Shown here: positions 6,563-15,500 of the stretch, piece by piece | Numbering within the stretch: the stretch's first letter is position 1 | Layout: each line of letters begins with the position of its first letter | Assembly (NCBI GenBank): GCA_022768865.1 | Contig: JALELH010000009.1 | Coordinates: forward strand, 1 to 36,049 | Direction: 5' to 3' | Source of the DNA: Spirochaetia bacterium | Lineage (GTDB): Bacteria; Spirochaetota; Spirochaetia; Treponematales; Treponemataceae | Length of the DNA: 36,049 nt | Notes under the pieces: model-generated | Told to the model about the DNA's origin: nothing | Database searches by the model: none | What the model saw: only the letters and a program-made list of their open reading frames with translations | Translations under genes and position numbers: made by a program

Positions 6563-8418
6563 ATTGCATTACCTTCCTGTGTACTGTCTGTTTTATTGTA
6601 TTTATTGTTAATGGCAAGAATCTGCAATGAACTTTGCCTTAGTTTTTCAATGGTGTCTGCTATGGAAGAAGAAGCTTCCCCAAAGTTGCGCACGCTTTTG
6701 GCAATCTGAGACAAAGTTTCTACAATCTGATGGAACGAATTTGTCTGCTGATGCAAAGTTTCCTTTATGCTTGAAGAATTTATAGACGTAGATTTTGACG
6801 ACTGTTTTATTTCTTCAAAATTCTTTGCAAGTGTAAGGCATATCTGGTTGCCTTTTTCTATCTTCTTCATGCAGTAATTGCCGGTAGTAATTATTTTCTG
6901 GCTTGCACTGGTAATTTCAGAAAGCTTATTGTGAATCTTTTTTGTAATTTCAAGAATGCTGTTGGAAAGATTCCTTATGTCTCCTGAAACATTGGTAAAA
7001 TTAACGCCTTTTGCATTTATGTTGTTTGCTTCAAGTTCAGAATTAAAGGCAACGGTTTTTGTCTGTTCTGCAAGCTTATCTATAAAGTTTACAACATCGC
7101 CAATGCCTGAAATCTTTTCTGAAAGCGTTTTAAGATTGTCTATGGTTACTAAGTTTGTATCTGTAATTTCCTTTATCTTGTCCAGATTGCTTTTTAAATC
7201 ATAAAAAGTAGTATCTACGCTGTTCATGGTTTTTGAAGCAACCGTAATTACTTCATCAAAGCTATTTTCTATTTTATTGGAAAGATTATCTATGCTTTGC
7301 ATGGTTGCAAGAATTTCTTCTATGTTGGAAGACTGGGTCAGGACATTTTCTGTTGTTTTGGCAGAAATGTCAGAAAGAAGTCCAGAAATTTCTTCTATGT
7401 TCTTATTAGCCCTTGTGTTGTTCCTTATGATTGAATCAAACAAAAGAATGGTTCTGTTTATAAGATACATGGTGTAGGAATCTTCAGAAAAGATATTTAC
7501 TTCAAAAAGATTTTTCTGGTTTATGTTCCGGTTATTTAAAAGCAAAAGGGAATTCTGAATCAGGCTGTTGTTGCTTAAAATCCTGACGTAATAAAAAAGA
7601 ATCATCAGGCAGGAAGCAATTGCATTGGCAGCAGAAATCTTAATTACAAAAAACAGGATTTCCGGTTTTGTAAGGTTAGTCTTGATGTAAATGCCCATGC
7701 TTTCCAGATATTTTAGGGTGCCTGATAAATTATTTATGTTGCTGCCTAAAATTGACTGTGCATGGAAGGCATAAAAAATTCCGTGGATAGTTATAAAGGC
7801 CGTGCCTATTACCGGAACAATTAAATAGATTATGAAATTTGACCTTTGAGAAAGTCCAAAAAACTTTTTTTCTTTAAGGTCTATTCCCTGTGCCGCAATC
7901 TTAATGGCATACATACTGCACTTTTTTTCCATTACGTAGATTGCAATCAGAATATAGATGTATGCAATGGAAACATAAATATGAAAGAAAAAGATGCAGG
8001 CAAACAAATCTGCCTTCATTATAATATGAGAGCAGGCGGAATAAATGCATCCGATTGTAATAAACATTAATGCAAGAAAAATTGCTTTCTTTATAGGGTA
8101 AGCACCTGTTGCTTCCAGAATGTCTGTCCTTTCTTTTGTGCTTAGTTCCTTTGACTGCCAGTAAATGAAGCTGTTGGAAAGTTTCTTTGAATAGCCGCAA
8201 TAAAATACCAGTTCAAATAGACAGATAATAAGCAGAGAAAAAAAGCTTAGCCAGCCAATCTGCAAAAGGGTATAGTTTGCTGGCAGCCTTGAAATGTGAA
8301 TGGAATAAAGCTGAATTAAAACCTGCACTGCTATGGTTATGGGAAACATCATAACAGTTATCTGGTATGCAAAAGGAAAACTTCTGAATCTTAAAACCTG
8401 CTTTTGCCAGAAACTCAT
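6559..8418 (-). CDS. Six-helix methyl-accepting chemotaxis-like protein (MCP-B), most diverged tip
   Basis: 619 residues. Helices lie at about 17-41, 51-74, 111-131, 137-162, 195-217 and 256-278; ERT at 96-98 and KKFFG at 184-188 match the shared six-helix module. The signalling domain starts near 330. Its tip, QTKTVAFNSELEA (about 452-464), is followed by NNINAKG and a segment (SGDIRNLSNS) that has drifted far from the usual EVRxLAERS. It is Asn/Lys-rich with many possible coiled-coil breaks. Methylation sites cannot be assigned by eye. The start codon overlaps the MCP-A stop (ATGA), so it is translationally coupled. It may have specialised or weakened coupling to CheA; that is inference from the tip only. 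Confidence 0.85.
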   Translation of the reverse strand: MSFWQKQVLRFRSFPFAYQITVMMFPITIAVQVLIQLYSIHISRLPANYTLLQIGWLSFFSLLIICLFELVFYCGYSKKLSNSFIYWQSKELSTKERTDILEATGAYPIKKAIFLALMFITIGCIYSACSHIIMKADLFACIFFFHIYVSIAYIYILIAIYVMEKKCSMYAIKIAAQGIDLKEKKFFGLSQRSNFIIYLIVPVIGTAFITIHGIFYAFHAQSILGSNINNLSGTLKYLESMGIYIKTNLTKPEILFFVIKISAANAIASCLMILFYYVRILSNNSLIQNSLLLLNNRNINQKNLFEVNIFSEDSYTMYLINRTILLFDSIIRNNTRANKNIEEISGLLSDISAKTTENVLTQSSNIEEILATMQSIDNLSNKIENSFDEVITVASKTMNSVDTTFYDLKSNLDKIKEITDTNLVTIDNLKTLSEKISGIGDVVNFIDKLAEQTKTVAFNSELEANNINAKGVNFTNVSGDIRNLSNSILEITKKIHNKLSEITSASQKIITTGNYCMKKIEKGNQICLTLAKNFEEIKQSSKSTSINSSSIKETLHQQTNSFHQIVETLSQIAKSVRNFGEASSSIADTIEKLRQSSLQILAINNKYNKTDSTQEGNAI

Positions 8419-10175
8419 TTTGAACCTCCTTTAGAAACTTTTGTTGAATAACCCAGGTTAGCCGCTGCTTCGTTTAAGTTCCTGGTTTCTCGGCTTATTT
8501 TCTGGCTGTTCTGTGAAAAGTTTTCAAAGCCCGTGTTTATTTCTGCAAGAACAGAATTAATCTGGCTGAAGGCACCCTGCTGAATGTCTGTAATGTCCGT
8601 TACCTTTCTTAAACTTTCTGCCGTAATGTCGCTGGAAAGGCAAAGTTCATTGAAGTTGTTTTCCAGGTTGACGTAAAATTCACTTCCTTCTTTTGTTTTC
8701 TGTGTTCCCGATTCACTTGAAATAATCAGGTTGTCGCAGTAATGGATTATGTCTGTTATCTTATATCGTATTTCATTGTTTGCAGATTTTATTGCAGCAA
8801 CAAGCCTTAGAATTTCGCTGGCAACAATGTGGAATTTTTCACCCTGTTCGCCGATTACAGACGCTTCAAGTTCTGCATTAAAGGCAATGGTTTTTGTCCT
8901 TTCCGTTACGCCGTCAATGGAATCTACTATAGAAGAAATACTGTTTACTCTTTCGCTTAAATCCTTTATTTCGTAAATTGTATCCAGGTTTGACTGGATT
9001 ATTTCTGACATTTTCTGCACGCCTTCTTTTAAAAGCTTAGAAGACTTGTCTGCAGAAATTTTTGTTGTGGATGCGGACTTCTGTATGGAATCAATGTATG
9101 AAGAAATTCTTTTATGCTGGTTTTTGGCGTTTTCCATGGTTGCAAGACATTCCCGGATGGCTGCTGCTTCTGAAATTGAAGTTTCTGCCGTAAGGTTTGC
9201 ATCTTTAGAAAGACTGCCGGAAGAAGCAAAAATTTCTTCTCCTGTTGTTGCTGCTTCATGGGAAAGGTCTTTTAAATAGTTTATAAGTTCGTCTATAAGA
9301 AAAATGCTGTAAGAAAGTTCGTGGCTTAAGTCCGTGGGGAAAAAAAGATCTTTCTTGCGGTCAGTAAGCTTTTCTAGAATAGACCTGATGTTTTTTGTGT
9401 TTACCGTAAGGTTTTTATTAAGATACCAGGCAACGCTGACAGTCATTATTGCGTTGCATAAAACAACAAAAGCAATGTGTGCCATTGAATATGATTCATT
9501 CCACTGGTTGCTTAACGTAAGGTTTACCATGGTTGTCTGCAGGATTGCAGAAAGGATTACAGGCAGAATGGCAAAATAAAAGACGCGCTTTTTGGTGCTT
9601 GCTCCATAGAACCTGTCTTTATGAATTGTTGCCTTATTGATTCCTTTTTCTATTAGTTTTGTGGCTACCTTGCAGCATAGTGTTTCTGCATAGCAGAAAG
9701 CAGCAATGGCAGAAATATAAAGCCCAAAGCAACAGCTGAAAACAACATGAATTAAAAGGCTTGAGCTTATGCGGTATTTAATCAGCAAAATGCTTACAGT
9801 TATTACGGAAGCAAAAAATATTACTGCCAGAACTTCCATGCTAATGGAAAGTGGCAGTGACAGCACATCCTTTAAAAGAACCGTGCGTTCATCAGTAGAC
9901 AAAAGATTCTGCTTGTTTCTGCCTATGCGGTCCGAAATATCTCTTGTAAGCATTCTGTTTGTAACAGGTGCTACAAGAAACTGGGCTATTAAGGCTATGA
10001 TTACAACGGTTGCAGAAAAAACAATAAGTTCCTTTACAGACATAAGCCTGATAATGCCGGAAGAGTAGAGTGCGTATATAAAGAATACGGAACCGCAGGC
10101 AAGGTTTTTGATTCTGCCTGTGTCCATCATTTCTGTTTCAAAGGTTTTACTTCTATTAATTGTATTTCCTTCCAT
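8415..10175 (-). CDS. Six-helix methyl-accepting chemotaxis-like protein (MCP-A, first of four)
   Basis: 586 residues. A 22-residue N-terminal arm precedes six hydrophobic helices (about 24-44, 50-70, 111-133, 139-165, 197-220, 231-252). DERT at 95-98 and RFYGA at 188-192 are the counterparts of the ERT and KKFFG landmarks in the paralogues. The signalling domain runs from about 300 to the C terminus with the tip RTKTIAFNAELEA (about 427-439), followed by SVIGEQG; the Arg of EAAR is missing here too. The ATG is 14 bases downstream of the cyclase stop. The gene belongs to the same transcription unit, so receptor and cyclase levels are tied together. Confidence 0.85.
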   Translation of the reverse strand: MEGNTINRSKTFETEMMDTGRIKNLACGSVFFIYALYSSGIIRLMSVKELIVFSATVVIIALIAQFLVAPVTNRMLTRDISDRIGRNKQNLLSTDERTVLLKDVLSLPLSISMEVLAVIFFASVITVSILLIKYRISSSLLIHVVFSCCFGLYISAIAAFCYAETLCCKVATKLIEKGINKATIHKDRFYGASTKKRVFYFAILPVILSAILQTTMVNLTLSNQWNESYSMAHIAFVVLCNAIMTVSVAWYLNKNLTVNTKNIRSILEKLTDRKKDLFFPTDLSHELSYSIFLIDELINYLKDLSHEAATTGEEIFASSGSLSKDANLTAETSISEAAAIRECLATMENAKNQHKRISSYIDSIQKSASTTKISADKSSKLLKEGVQKMSEIIQSNLDTIYEIKDLSERVNSISSIVDSIDGVTERTKTIAFNAELEASVIGEQGEKFHIVASEILRLVAAIKSANNEIRYKITDIIHYCDNLIISSESGTQKTKEGSEFYVNLENNFNELCLSSDITAESLRKVTDITDIQQGAFSQINSVLAEINTGFENFSQNSQKISRETRNLNEAAANLGYSTKVSKGGSK

Positions 10176-10189
10176 AATGCTGCAAGCCT

Positions 10190-12064
10190 TTATTTAGTTG
10201 TAAGGGTTATGGAACCGTCCCAGTGTGCCGGGTGTTCCTTTACAAATTTTCTGCAACGTTCAAGCAGGATAAGGGTTGCCTTGTCTTTTGGCGCCAGAAC
10301 CTTGGCAATCCTTAAATAATCCAGGGCACCGTTAAAGTTTCCGGCAAGATACTGGAAAAGTCCCTTGCTGAAGTTATTGCTGAAGTTCCATGTATATTTT
10401 TCTTTGTCGTTATATAATTCAAAAATCTGGACGGGAATAGACTTTCCCTTGACTTTTACATTGTCTATGTAGCGCAGAAAATAATGTTCGTGCTTAGACA
10501 GATACCTGCCGAATTCAACGTCTGCTTCTGCCGCCTCTATGTCTTTTTTTACGGCGTCAGTTATTAGGATAGAAGTTCCGTAAAGCTTTGTAAGGTTTTC
10601 TATGCGGGCAGAAAGGTTTACATCATCACCGATAACTGTAAATTCCTTTTTGTCTTCGCTTCCTATGGTTCCTGCAATAGGCTGCCCGTAGTGAACGCCT
10701 ATTCCTATTTTAATAGAAGAATCTCCGTTTATGTTTAGAAAACTTGTGTCTATATTTTCCAGTTCCTTTAGCATTTCTGCTGCTGCATTGGCGGCACGGT
10801 AGCCGTTGTATTTGTAGCTTTCTGGCACGCCGAACAGTGCCATGATTTCGTCTCCCATAAACTTGTCTATGGTGCCGCCGTGCTTTTTTATTATGTTGCC
10901 CATCCTTGTAAAATAGTCATTTAAAAAACGGACTATCTTTTCTGGTTCGTTGCTTTCTGCAATGGAAGTAAAATCCCTTATGTCTGCCATCAGGATTGCA
11001 ACTTTCCTTTGTTCCCCAATGGAAGATGTAATTGAATTGTCTCCTTCTATAATTCCTTCTATAACCTTTGGCGGCAAAAAGCGGCTGAATGCATTCTTTA
11101 AGTTTGCTTCTGTAGTTATGCTCTTGTTGTAGATGATTATCTTTTCTATAACCGGCGAATAAACGTCTGCAAGAAAATCCAGCCTTTTCTGCGTGCTTAT
11201 GCTCATGGCATTGCATGAAGTTGTAGCAACGTGAATGGTAAAAGGAAATTTCTTTGTAGGGTCTACAGGAAAGATATTATAGTTCTTAAGCTTTTCTTTT
11301 TTAGGACTAAACTGTTCTATAATGGTTTCTGAATAAACGGAATTTGCCCAGTTAAAGTCCTTTCTGGAATTATTTCTGCTGGTAAAGTCTGTCTGGCAAA
11401 TGGTGCGGAAATCCTGAAAGTCGTTTTTTACGATGGAATCACTTTTGTCGTAATATTCTACAACCTTGTCTTCGTTTACAATGATTCCCAAGACATCATA
11501 ATTGTAAATGCTGCTGATGGATTTTGCCAGCTGAGAAAGAAGATGATCCAGGTCCCATACATAGTTTTCTATATTAAAGGCATCACGTATAAGGTAAAGG
11601 TCAGAAAGTTCCCTGCTGCTGGTTGTGCTTAAAAGGTTTATGATGTCCCGCTCGTCAATTTCCCTGCCATAGAAATTTGCCCTGCGTGTATAGTGGGAAG
11701 TTACTTTTTCTACTAAGGCAGTAAGGTTTCCAAGGTTTTCTGAAGAAGGAACGTAGAAGGCATCGCATTTTGAATTTTCTGCCCAGAACCTTTCGTCGTT
11801 GCCTTGTTCTGATGCACTTATTATTACTGCAGTGTTTTTAAGTTCGTCATTGCCCTTTACAATATGGGTAATGCTGTAACCGTTGATGACGGGAAGTTCC
11901 GTTGAAACAATAAGGCAGTCGTAGTTTTCGTAAAAAAGCTTTTTGAGCGTCATTATGCCGTCTTTGGTATAGTCAACCTGCCACTCTGCTTCTTCAAGAA
12001 AGGATTTTAAGAGGTCTATTATAATGTCTGAATCGTAAGCAATTAAAACCTTTTTACTGTCCAT
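10190..12064 (-). CDS. Receiver-like / GAF-like / class III adenylate cyclase, proposed output of the che system
   Basis: 624-residue cytosolic protein predicted to make cAMP from ATP. Residues 1-125 have a response-regulator fold but look like a pseudo-receiver: only one acidic-pocket Asp (D11; the other is Tyr10), Ser54 at the phosphoacceptor site and Val105 where the conserved Lys should be. Residues about 160-320 resemble a GAF sensor domain. The cyclase domain (about 325-550) looks active: metal Asp361 in MADIRDFTS, Lys401 and Asp405 in DKFMGDEIMALFG, and Asn483 with Arg487 in VNLSARIE. The C-terminal 70 residues look like a TPR-type helical tail. Its start overlaps the end of cheA by 11 bases (AAGGA is the likely ribosome-binding site). 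Guanylate cyclase activity is less likely but not excluded. Confidence 0.88.
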   Translation of the reverse strand: MDSKKVLIAYDSDIIIDLLKSFLEEAEWQVDYTKDGIMTLKKLFYENYDCLIVSTELPVINGYSITHIVKGNDELKNTAVIISASEQGNDERFWAENSKCDAFYVPSSENLGNLTALVEKVTSHYTRRANFYGREIDERDIINLLSTTSSRELSDLYLIRDAFNIENYVWDLDHLLSQLAKSISSIYNYDVLGIIVNEDKVVEYYDKSDSIVKNDFQDFRTICQTDFTSRNNSRKDFNWANSVYSETIIEQFSPKKEKLKNYNIFPVDPTKKFPFTIHVATTSCNAMSISTQKRLDFLADVYSPVIEKIIIYNKSITTEANLKNAFSRFLPPKVIEGIIEGDNSITSSIGEQRKVAILMADIRDFTSIAESNEPEKIVRFLNDYFTRMGNIIKKHGGTIDKFMGDEIMALFGVPESYKYNGYRAANAAAEMLKELENIDTSFLNINGDSSIKIGIGVHYGQPIAGTIGSEDKKEFTVIGDDVNLSARIENLTKLYGTSILITDAVKKDIEAAEADVEFGRYLSKHEHYFLRYIDNVKVKGKSIPVQIFELYNDKEKYTWNFSNNFSKGLFQYLAGNFNGALDYLRIAKVLAPKDKATLILLERCRKFVKEHPAHWDGSITLTTK

Positions 12065-14156
12065 TTACAAGTTCCTTTACCGTCTCAAGAAGGTTTCCCC
12101 TCTGGAAATCTGATTTTACAATGAATGCCTGTGCACCAAGGTCCATAAACTGTTTTTTTGCATAAATATCGTAGGCACCGGAAACAACAATTACAGGAGT
12201 GTGCTTCAGGTTTTCGTTTCTTCTTATGTTGGTAAGAAGGGTTTTGCCGTCCATTCTTGGCATGCTTATGTCTGTTACAACTAAATCTATGTTTCTTTTC
12301 CTTAGTTTTTCCAGGGCTTCTACACCATCTACGGCACTTTCTACATAATATCCGTCTGCTTCAAAAATAGCCTGTTCAATCTGCCTTGTTGTGGTGGAAT
12401 CGTCTACAATAAGGATAGTATGCTTCTTTTCTGCATTCTTGGAAGCGTATTTTTTAGTATCGTAAGAAACAAGATCCCGCATCTTCTGCATTATGTACGG
12501 GATGTCTATAATCGGGATAATTGAATAGTTTTCATCATAGACAACACCCTGCAGTGAAACTATTTTCTGCAGGCATTCCGGCAGGGGAGTAACTATTACG
12601 TTTTCGTTCTGCTTGATGGAATCTACAACAATGGCCATTCTTGTTTCCAGGTATTCCACGATGATTACGTTGGAAATTTTTTTCTGCGGACTTGTTCCAA
12701 GAATAGAAGACAGATAGTGCAGCGGAATAACCTTGCCGTGAATGCCTATAAAGTGCTGTTTCTGCATGGTAAGGATGTTTTCACCGCCTGTAGTAATGAC
12801 TTCGTGAATGTAATGAGACGGAATCATTACCTTTGTAGAACCTGACATGACAAAAAGTCCGCGCTGTGTGGCAAGGGTCAATGGAATTGAAAGTTCAAAG
12901 GTTGTGCCTTTGTTTTCTTTTGTTGTAACGTGAATCTTGCCCTTGATTTTTTCCATGGCATTGCGCACTGCATCAAGGCCTATGCCGCGGCCAGAAATTT
13001 CCGTAACTTCAGTTGCCGTTGTAAAGCCCGGCATAAAGATATACTGCTGCAGGTTTTTGTCAGACATGGCAAGAATTTCTTCTCGTTTGCCGTGGTTCAT
13101 TTCTATTGCCTTCTGCCGGATTTTATCGTATTGTATGCCGCAACCGTCGTCGCTTACGGATATTAAAATCCGGTTTGAAACCTGTGTGGCGTGTATGGAA
13201 ATTAAACCTTTTCTGTTTTTGCCAAGCTTTTCCCTTGTTTCTTCGTCTTCTATGCCGTGGTCCAGGCTGTTGCGCACAAGATGTAAAAGTATGGTCCGCA
13301 GCTGTTCTAGGATAACCTTATCAAGCATAAAGGTTGTGGACGGAATGTCCGTAGTTATGTTTTTAGAAAGTTCCAGTGCTTCTTTTTCTATTTCTTTTTT
13401 TAATGGAATAAGAACCATCTCCAGCGGCAGCATTCTAAGAGCAAAAATCTGGTGCTGTGTTTCAAAAATATGGTTTTCTGCAGAAATAAGTTCTTCGTGC
13501 AGCTGGCTTGGAATTTCGTAAATGCGTTCTGCGTTTTTGTCTGCAAGGCGCTTTTCAAGGGCTTCTATCTGATGCTTCAGCCTGAACTGCTTTATTATTA
13601 AATTGTCGTATTCCTGAATAATGCTGTTGATTCTTTTAATGTCTATGCGGATGGAACTGATGTTGTCAAAGGAGCTTGTGGTTGTAAATTCTTCTTCCCA
13701 TTCGTCTCCTTCTGCCTTTGTTTCTTCTTCTGTATCAGAAAGGGTAATCTTTTCCGGGTCAAAGAAAAAGCCGGAAGTTGCCCTTTCGCAGGCTTCAAGA
13801 GCAGAATCAACCTTTGCTGTGGTTGTTCCTGTCTTTTCAATTTCGTCTAATATGTCTTCAAGGCATTCAGTAATGCGGAACGTAAGCTTTAAAATATTGA
13901 CTGTAAGTTCTGCCCTGGATTCTGAAATTGCCTTAAAGACAGATTCAAGGCCGTGGGTAATCTGTTCCACAGGCGTAAAGTCCAGCATCCTTGAAGAACC
14001 CTTGATTGTATGCAGGTGCCTTAAAATTTCTGCAATATTGACTGCTTTAGCATCAGGATTGTTTTTTAAAGCAATGGTATGAGAATTTATGCTGACAATG
14101 TGATCTTTTACTTCTGCAACGTAATCTGCTATAAAGTTTTCCTTAGAAAAAGCCAT
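12054..14156 (-). CDS. cheA: Hybrid chemotaxis histidine kinase CheA with C-terminal receiver
   Basis: 700 residues. The P1 HPt domain carries His49 in HLHTIKGSS. No P2 (CheY/CheB docking) domain is recognisable between about 105 and 165, which is an acidic linker. The P3 dimerisation region is at about 165-245. The P4 kinase has an N-box NSLDHGIE near 296-303, G1 DDGCGIQ near 336-342 and G2 GRGIGLDAVR near 389-398. A CheW-like P5 follows to about 565. A complete receiver (579-697) has Asp585/586, phosphoacceptor Asp629 in VVTDISMP and Lys681. The attached receiver may act as phosphate sink or internal CheY. The gene abuts cheR (TAAATG) and overlaps the cyclase. Close in plan to FrzE- and Wsp-type hybrid CheAs. 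Confidence 0.93.
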   Translation of the reverse strand: MAFSKENFIADYVAEVKDHIVSINSHTIALKNNPDAKAVNIAEILRHLHTIKGSSRMLDFTPVEQITHGLESVFKAISESRAELTVNILKLTFRITECLEDILDEIEKTGTTTAKVDSALEACERATSGFFFDPEKITLSDTEEETKAEGDEWEEEFTTTSSFDNISSIRIDIKRINSIIQEYDNLIIKQFRLKHQIEALEKRLADKNAERIYEIPSQLHEELISAENHIFETQHQIFALRMLPLEMVLIPLKKEIEKEALELSKNITTDIPSTTFMLDKVILEQLRTILLHLVRNSLDHGIEDEETREKLGKNRKGLISIHATQVSNRILISVSDDGCGIQYDKIRQKAIEMNHGKREEILAMSDKNLQQYIFMPGFTTATEVTEISGRGIGLDAVRNAMEKIKGKIHVTTKENKGTTFELSIPLTLATQRGLFVMSGSTKVMIPSHYIHEVITTGGENILTMQKQHFIGIHGKVIPLHYLSSILGTSPQKKISNVIIVEYLETRMAIVVDSIKQNENVIVTPLPECLQKIVSLQGVVYDENYSIIPIIDIPYIMQKMRDLVSYDTKKYASKNAEKKHTILIVDDSTTTRQIEQAIFEADGYYVESAVDGVEALEKLRKRNIDLVVTDISMPRMDGKTLLTNIRRNENLKHTPVIVVSGAYDIYAKKQFMDLGAQAFIVKSDFQRGNLLETVKELVNGQ

Positions 14157-15500
14157 TTATTCCCCGCATGCCTTGGAAATTCCGTCTATGTTCTTTCTGC
14201 AAATTTCAAGAAAATAGGCAGGATCAAAGTCCATCATGAAATTATAACACGTTTTTGCACTTTTTACATATTCATCTAGAATAATAAAAGATTGTTTAAA
14301 TAAGTCTAGGCTTTTTTCTGTCTTGCCTGCACGCTTATAGGCAAAGGCAAGCATAACGGATGCAGGCCACAGTTCCGGATTCAAACTGAATGCCTTGTAA
14401 AAATTAATTTCTGCATCCTTATAGTTTTTCTGCAGATGCTGAATAAAGCCCTGAGCAAAATACTTATATTCAAGTTCGCAGGGGCGGTAAGTCCTTGAAG
14501 ATAAAAGTTCCTGTGCTTCTGGATATTTTCCCTTGCTTATGCAGGTCATTATTCTGGCATAGAACTTCTTGTCTGCCTTGCATGCAGGCTCTGAAGCTGG
14601 TTTAGTACCTGAAACTGCATTTTTCAAAATGCCTGGAATGTTCTGCACCTGCAGTTTGTCTTTTGCCTTTGAAAGCATGTTTATAATGGAAGGATTTTCT
14701 TTTGCTTTAGGTTCTGCTTTTTTCAGGTAATAAACGCTGCCGTCTTTTACCTTGTCAAAATAAGGCGTATTGGGAATTGAAGCAATTTCATTTATTGAAA
14801 GAAGAAGTATTCCGTCCTTTTTTAATACGCTATGAAGCCTTTTTAAAACATCTGCCATGGTTTCTTTAGAAAAGTAAATAAAGACATTGCGCAGGATTAT
14901 CAGGTCAAAATAACTGAATACAAAAGGGTAAGGTGCATTTGTCTTAAGGTTTATATTGCAGATGCGGATGCTGCTTAAATCTGAGCTTTTTATCTGTATG
15001 CCTTTTTCAGTCTTTTCGGAAATGTCGTTTATTAGGCTGTGGAACTTCTGGCCGTCTGCCCTTAAGGAATTATCCGAATAAAAGCCCTTTCTGAAAACTT
15101 CAAGGGACCGGGCATTTATGTCCGATGCCGTAACTTCTGCTTTTACGCCTGAATATTTTGCCAGTGCATAAACAGAAAGGGCTTCTTCCCCGGTGGAACA
15201 TCCTGCACACCAGATTTTTATGTCTGAATATTTACCGGACTTAAAATATGTTTTATTTATAAAGTCAAATTGGCATTCTTCACGGAAAAAATAAGTTTCC
15301 TTTACAGTGGCGGCATTTAAAAGTTTTTCCAGTTCCGAAGGATTTGTTTCTATTATGTTGCAGTAAGATTCTATGGAAGTGCCGTAGTGAGCTGTCCTTG
15401 AATTTACAAATTCCAGGACGGCAGGTTCCAGTTCTTCCGTAAGGACTATTCCGCCTGTTTTTTCTATCTTGTCTTTTATGTAATCCGGCAGTCTATTCAT
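14157..15500 (-). CDS. cheR: CheR-type MCP glutamate methyltransferase with helical-repeat tail
   Basis: Transfers methyl groups from S-adenosylmethionine to glutamates on the MCP signalling domains. 447 residues. The catalytic core (about 1-270) shows the family motifs TVKETYFFRE, WCAGCSTGEE (SAM binding), ITASDIN-like ASDIN, and ILRNVFIYFS. Ordinary CheR ends near 280 residues; here an extra segment of about 170 residues has a linker and TPR-like helices (KNYKDAEINFYKAFSLNP, PASVMLAFAYKRAG). CheR-TPR fusions are typical of alternative chemosensory systems. The start overlaps the end of cheB by eight bases. It presumably methylates the four linked MCPs. Confidence 0.92.
   Translation of the reverse strand: MNRLPDYIKDKIEKTGGIVLTEELEPAVLEFVNSRTAHYGTSIESYCNIIETNPSELEKLLNAATVKETYFFREECQFDFINKTYFKSGKYSDIKIWCAGCSTGEEALSVYALAKYSGVKAEVTASDINARSLEVFRKGFYSDNSLRADGQKFHSLINDISEKTEKGIQIKSSDLSSIRICNINLKTNAPYPFVFSYFDLIILRNVFIYFSKETMADVLKRLHSVLKKDGILLLSINEIASIPNTPYFDKVKDGSVYYLKKAEPKAKENPSIINMLSKAKDKLQVQNIPGILKNAVSGTKPASEPACKADKKFYARIMTCISKGKYPEAQELLSSRTYRPCELEYKYFAQGFIQHLQKNYKDAEINFYKAFSLNPELWPASVMLAFAYKRAGKTEKSLDLFKQSFIILDEYVKSAKTCYNFMMDFDPAYFLEICRKNIDGISKACGE

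Noticed and set aside
12930..13521. Plus-strand open frames across cheA, the MCPs and other minus-strand genes
   Set aside because: They are antisense shadows of well-supported coding regions, with no ribosome-binding sites or recognisable domains.
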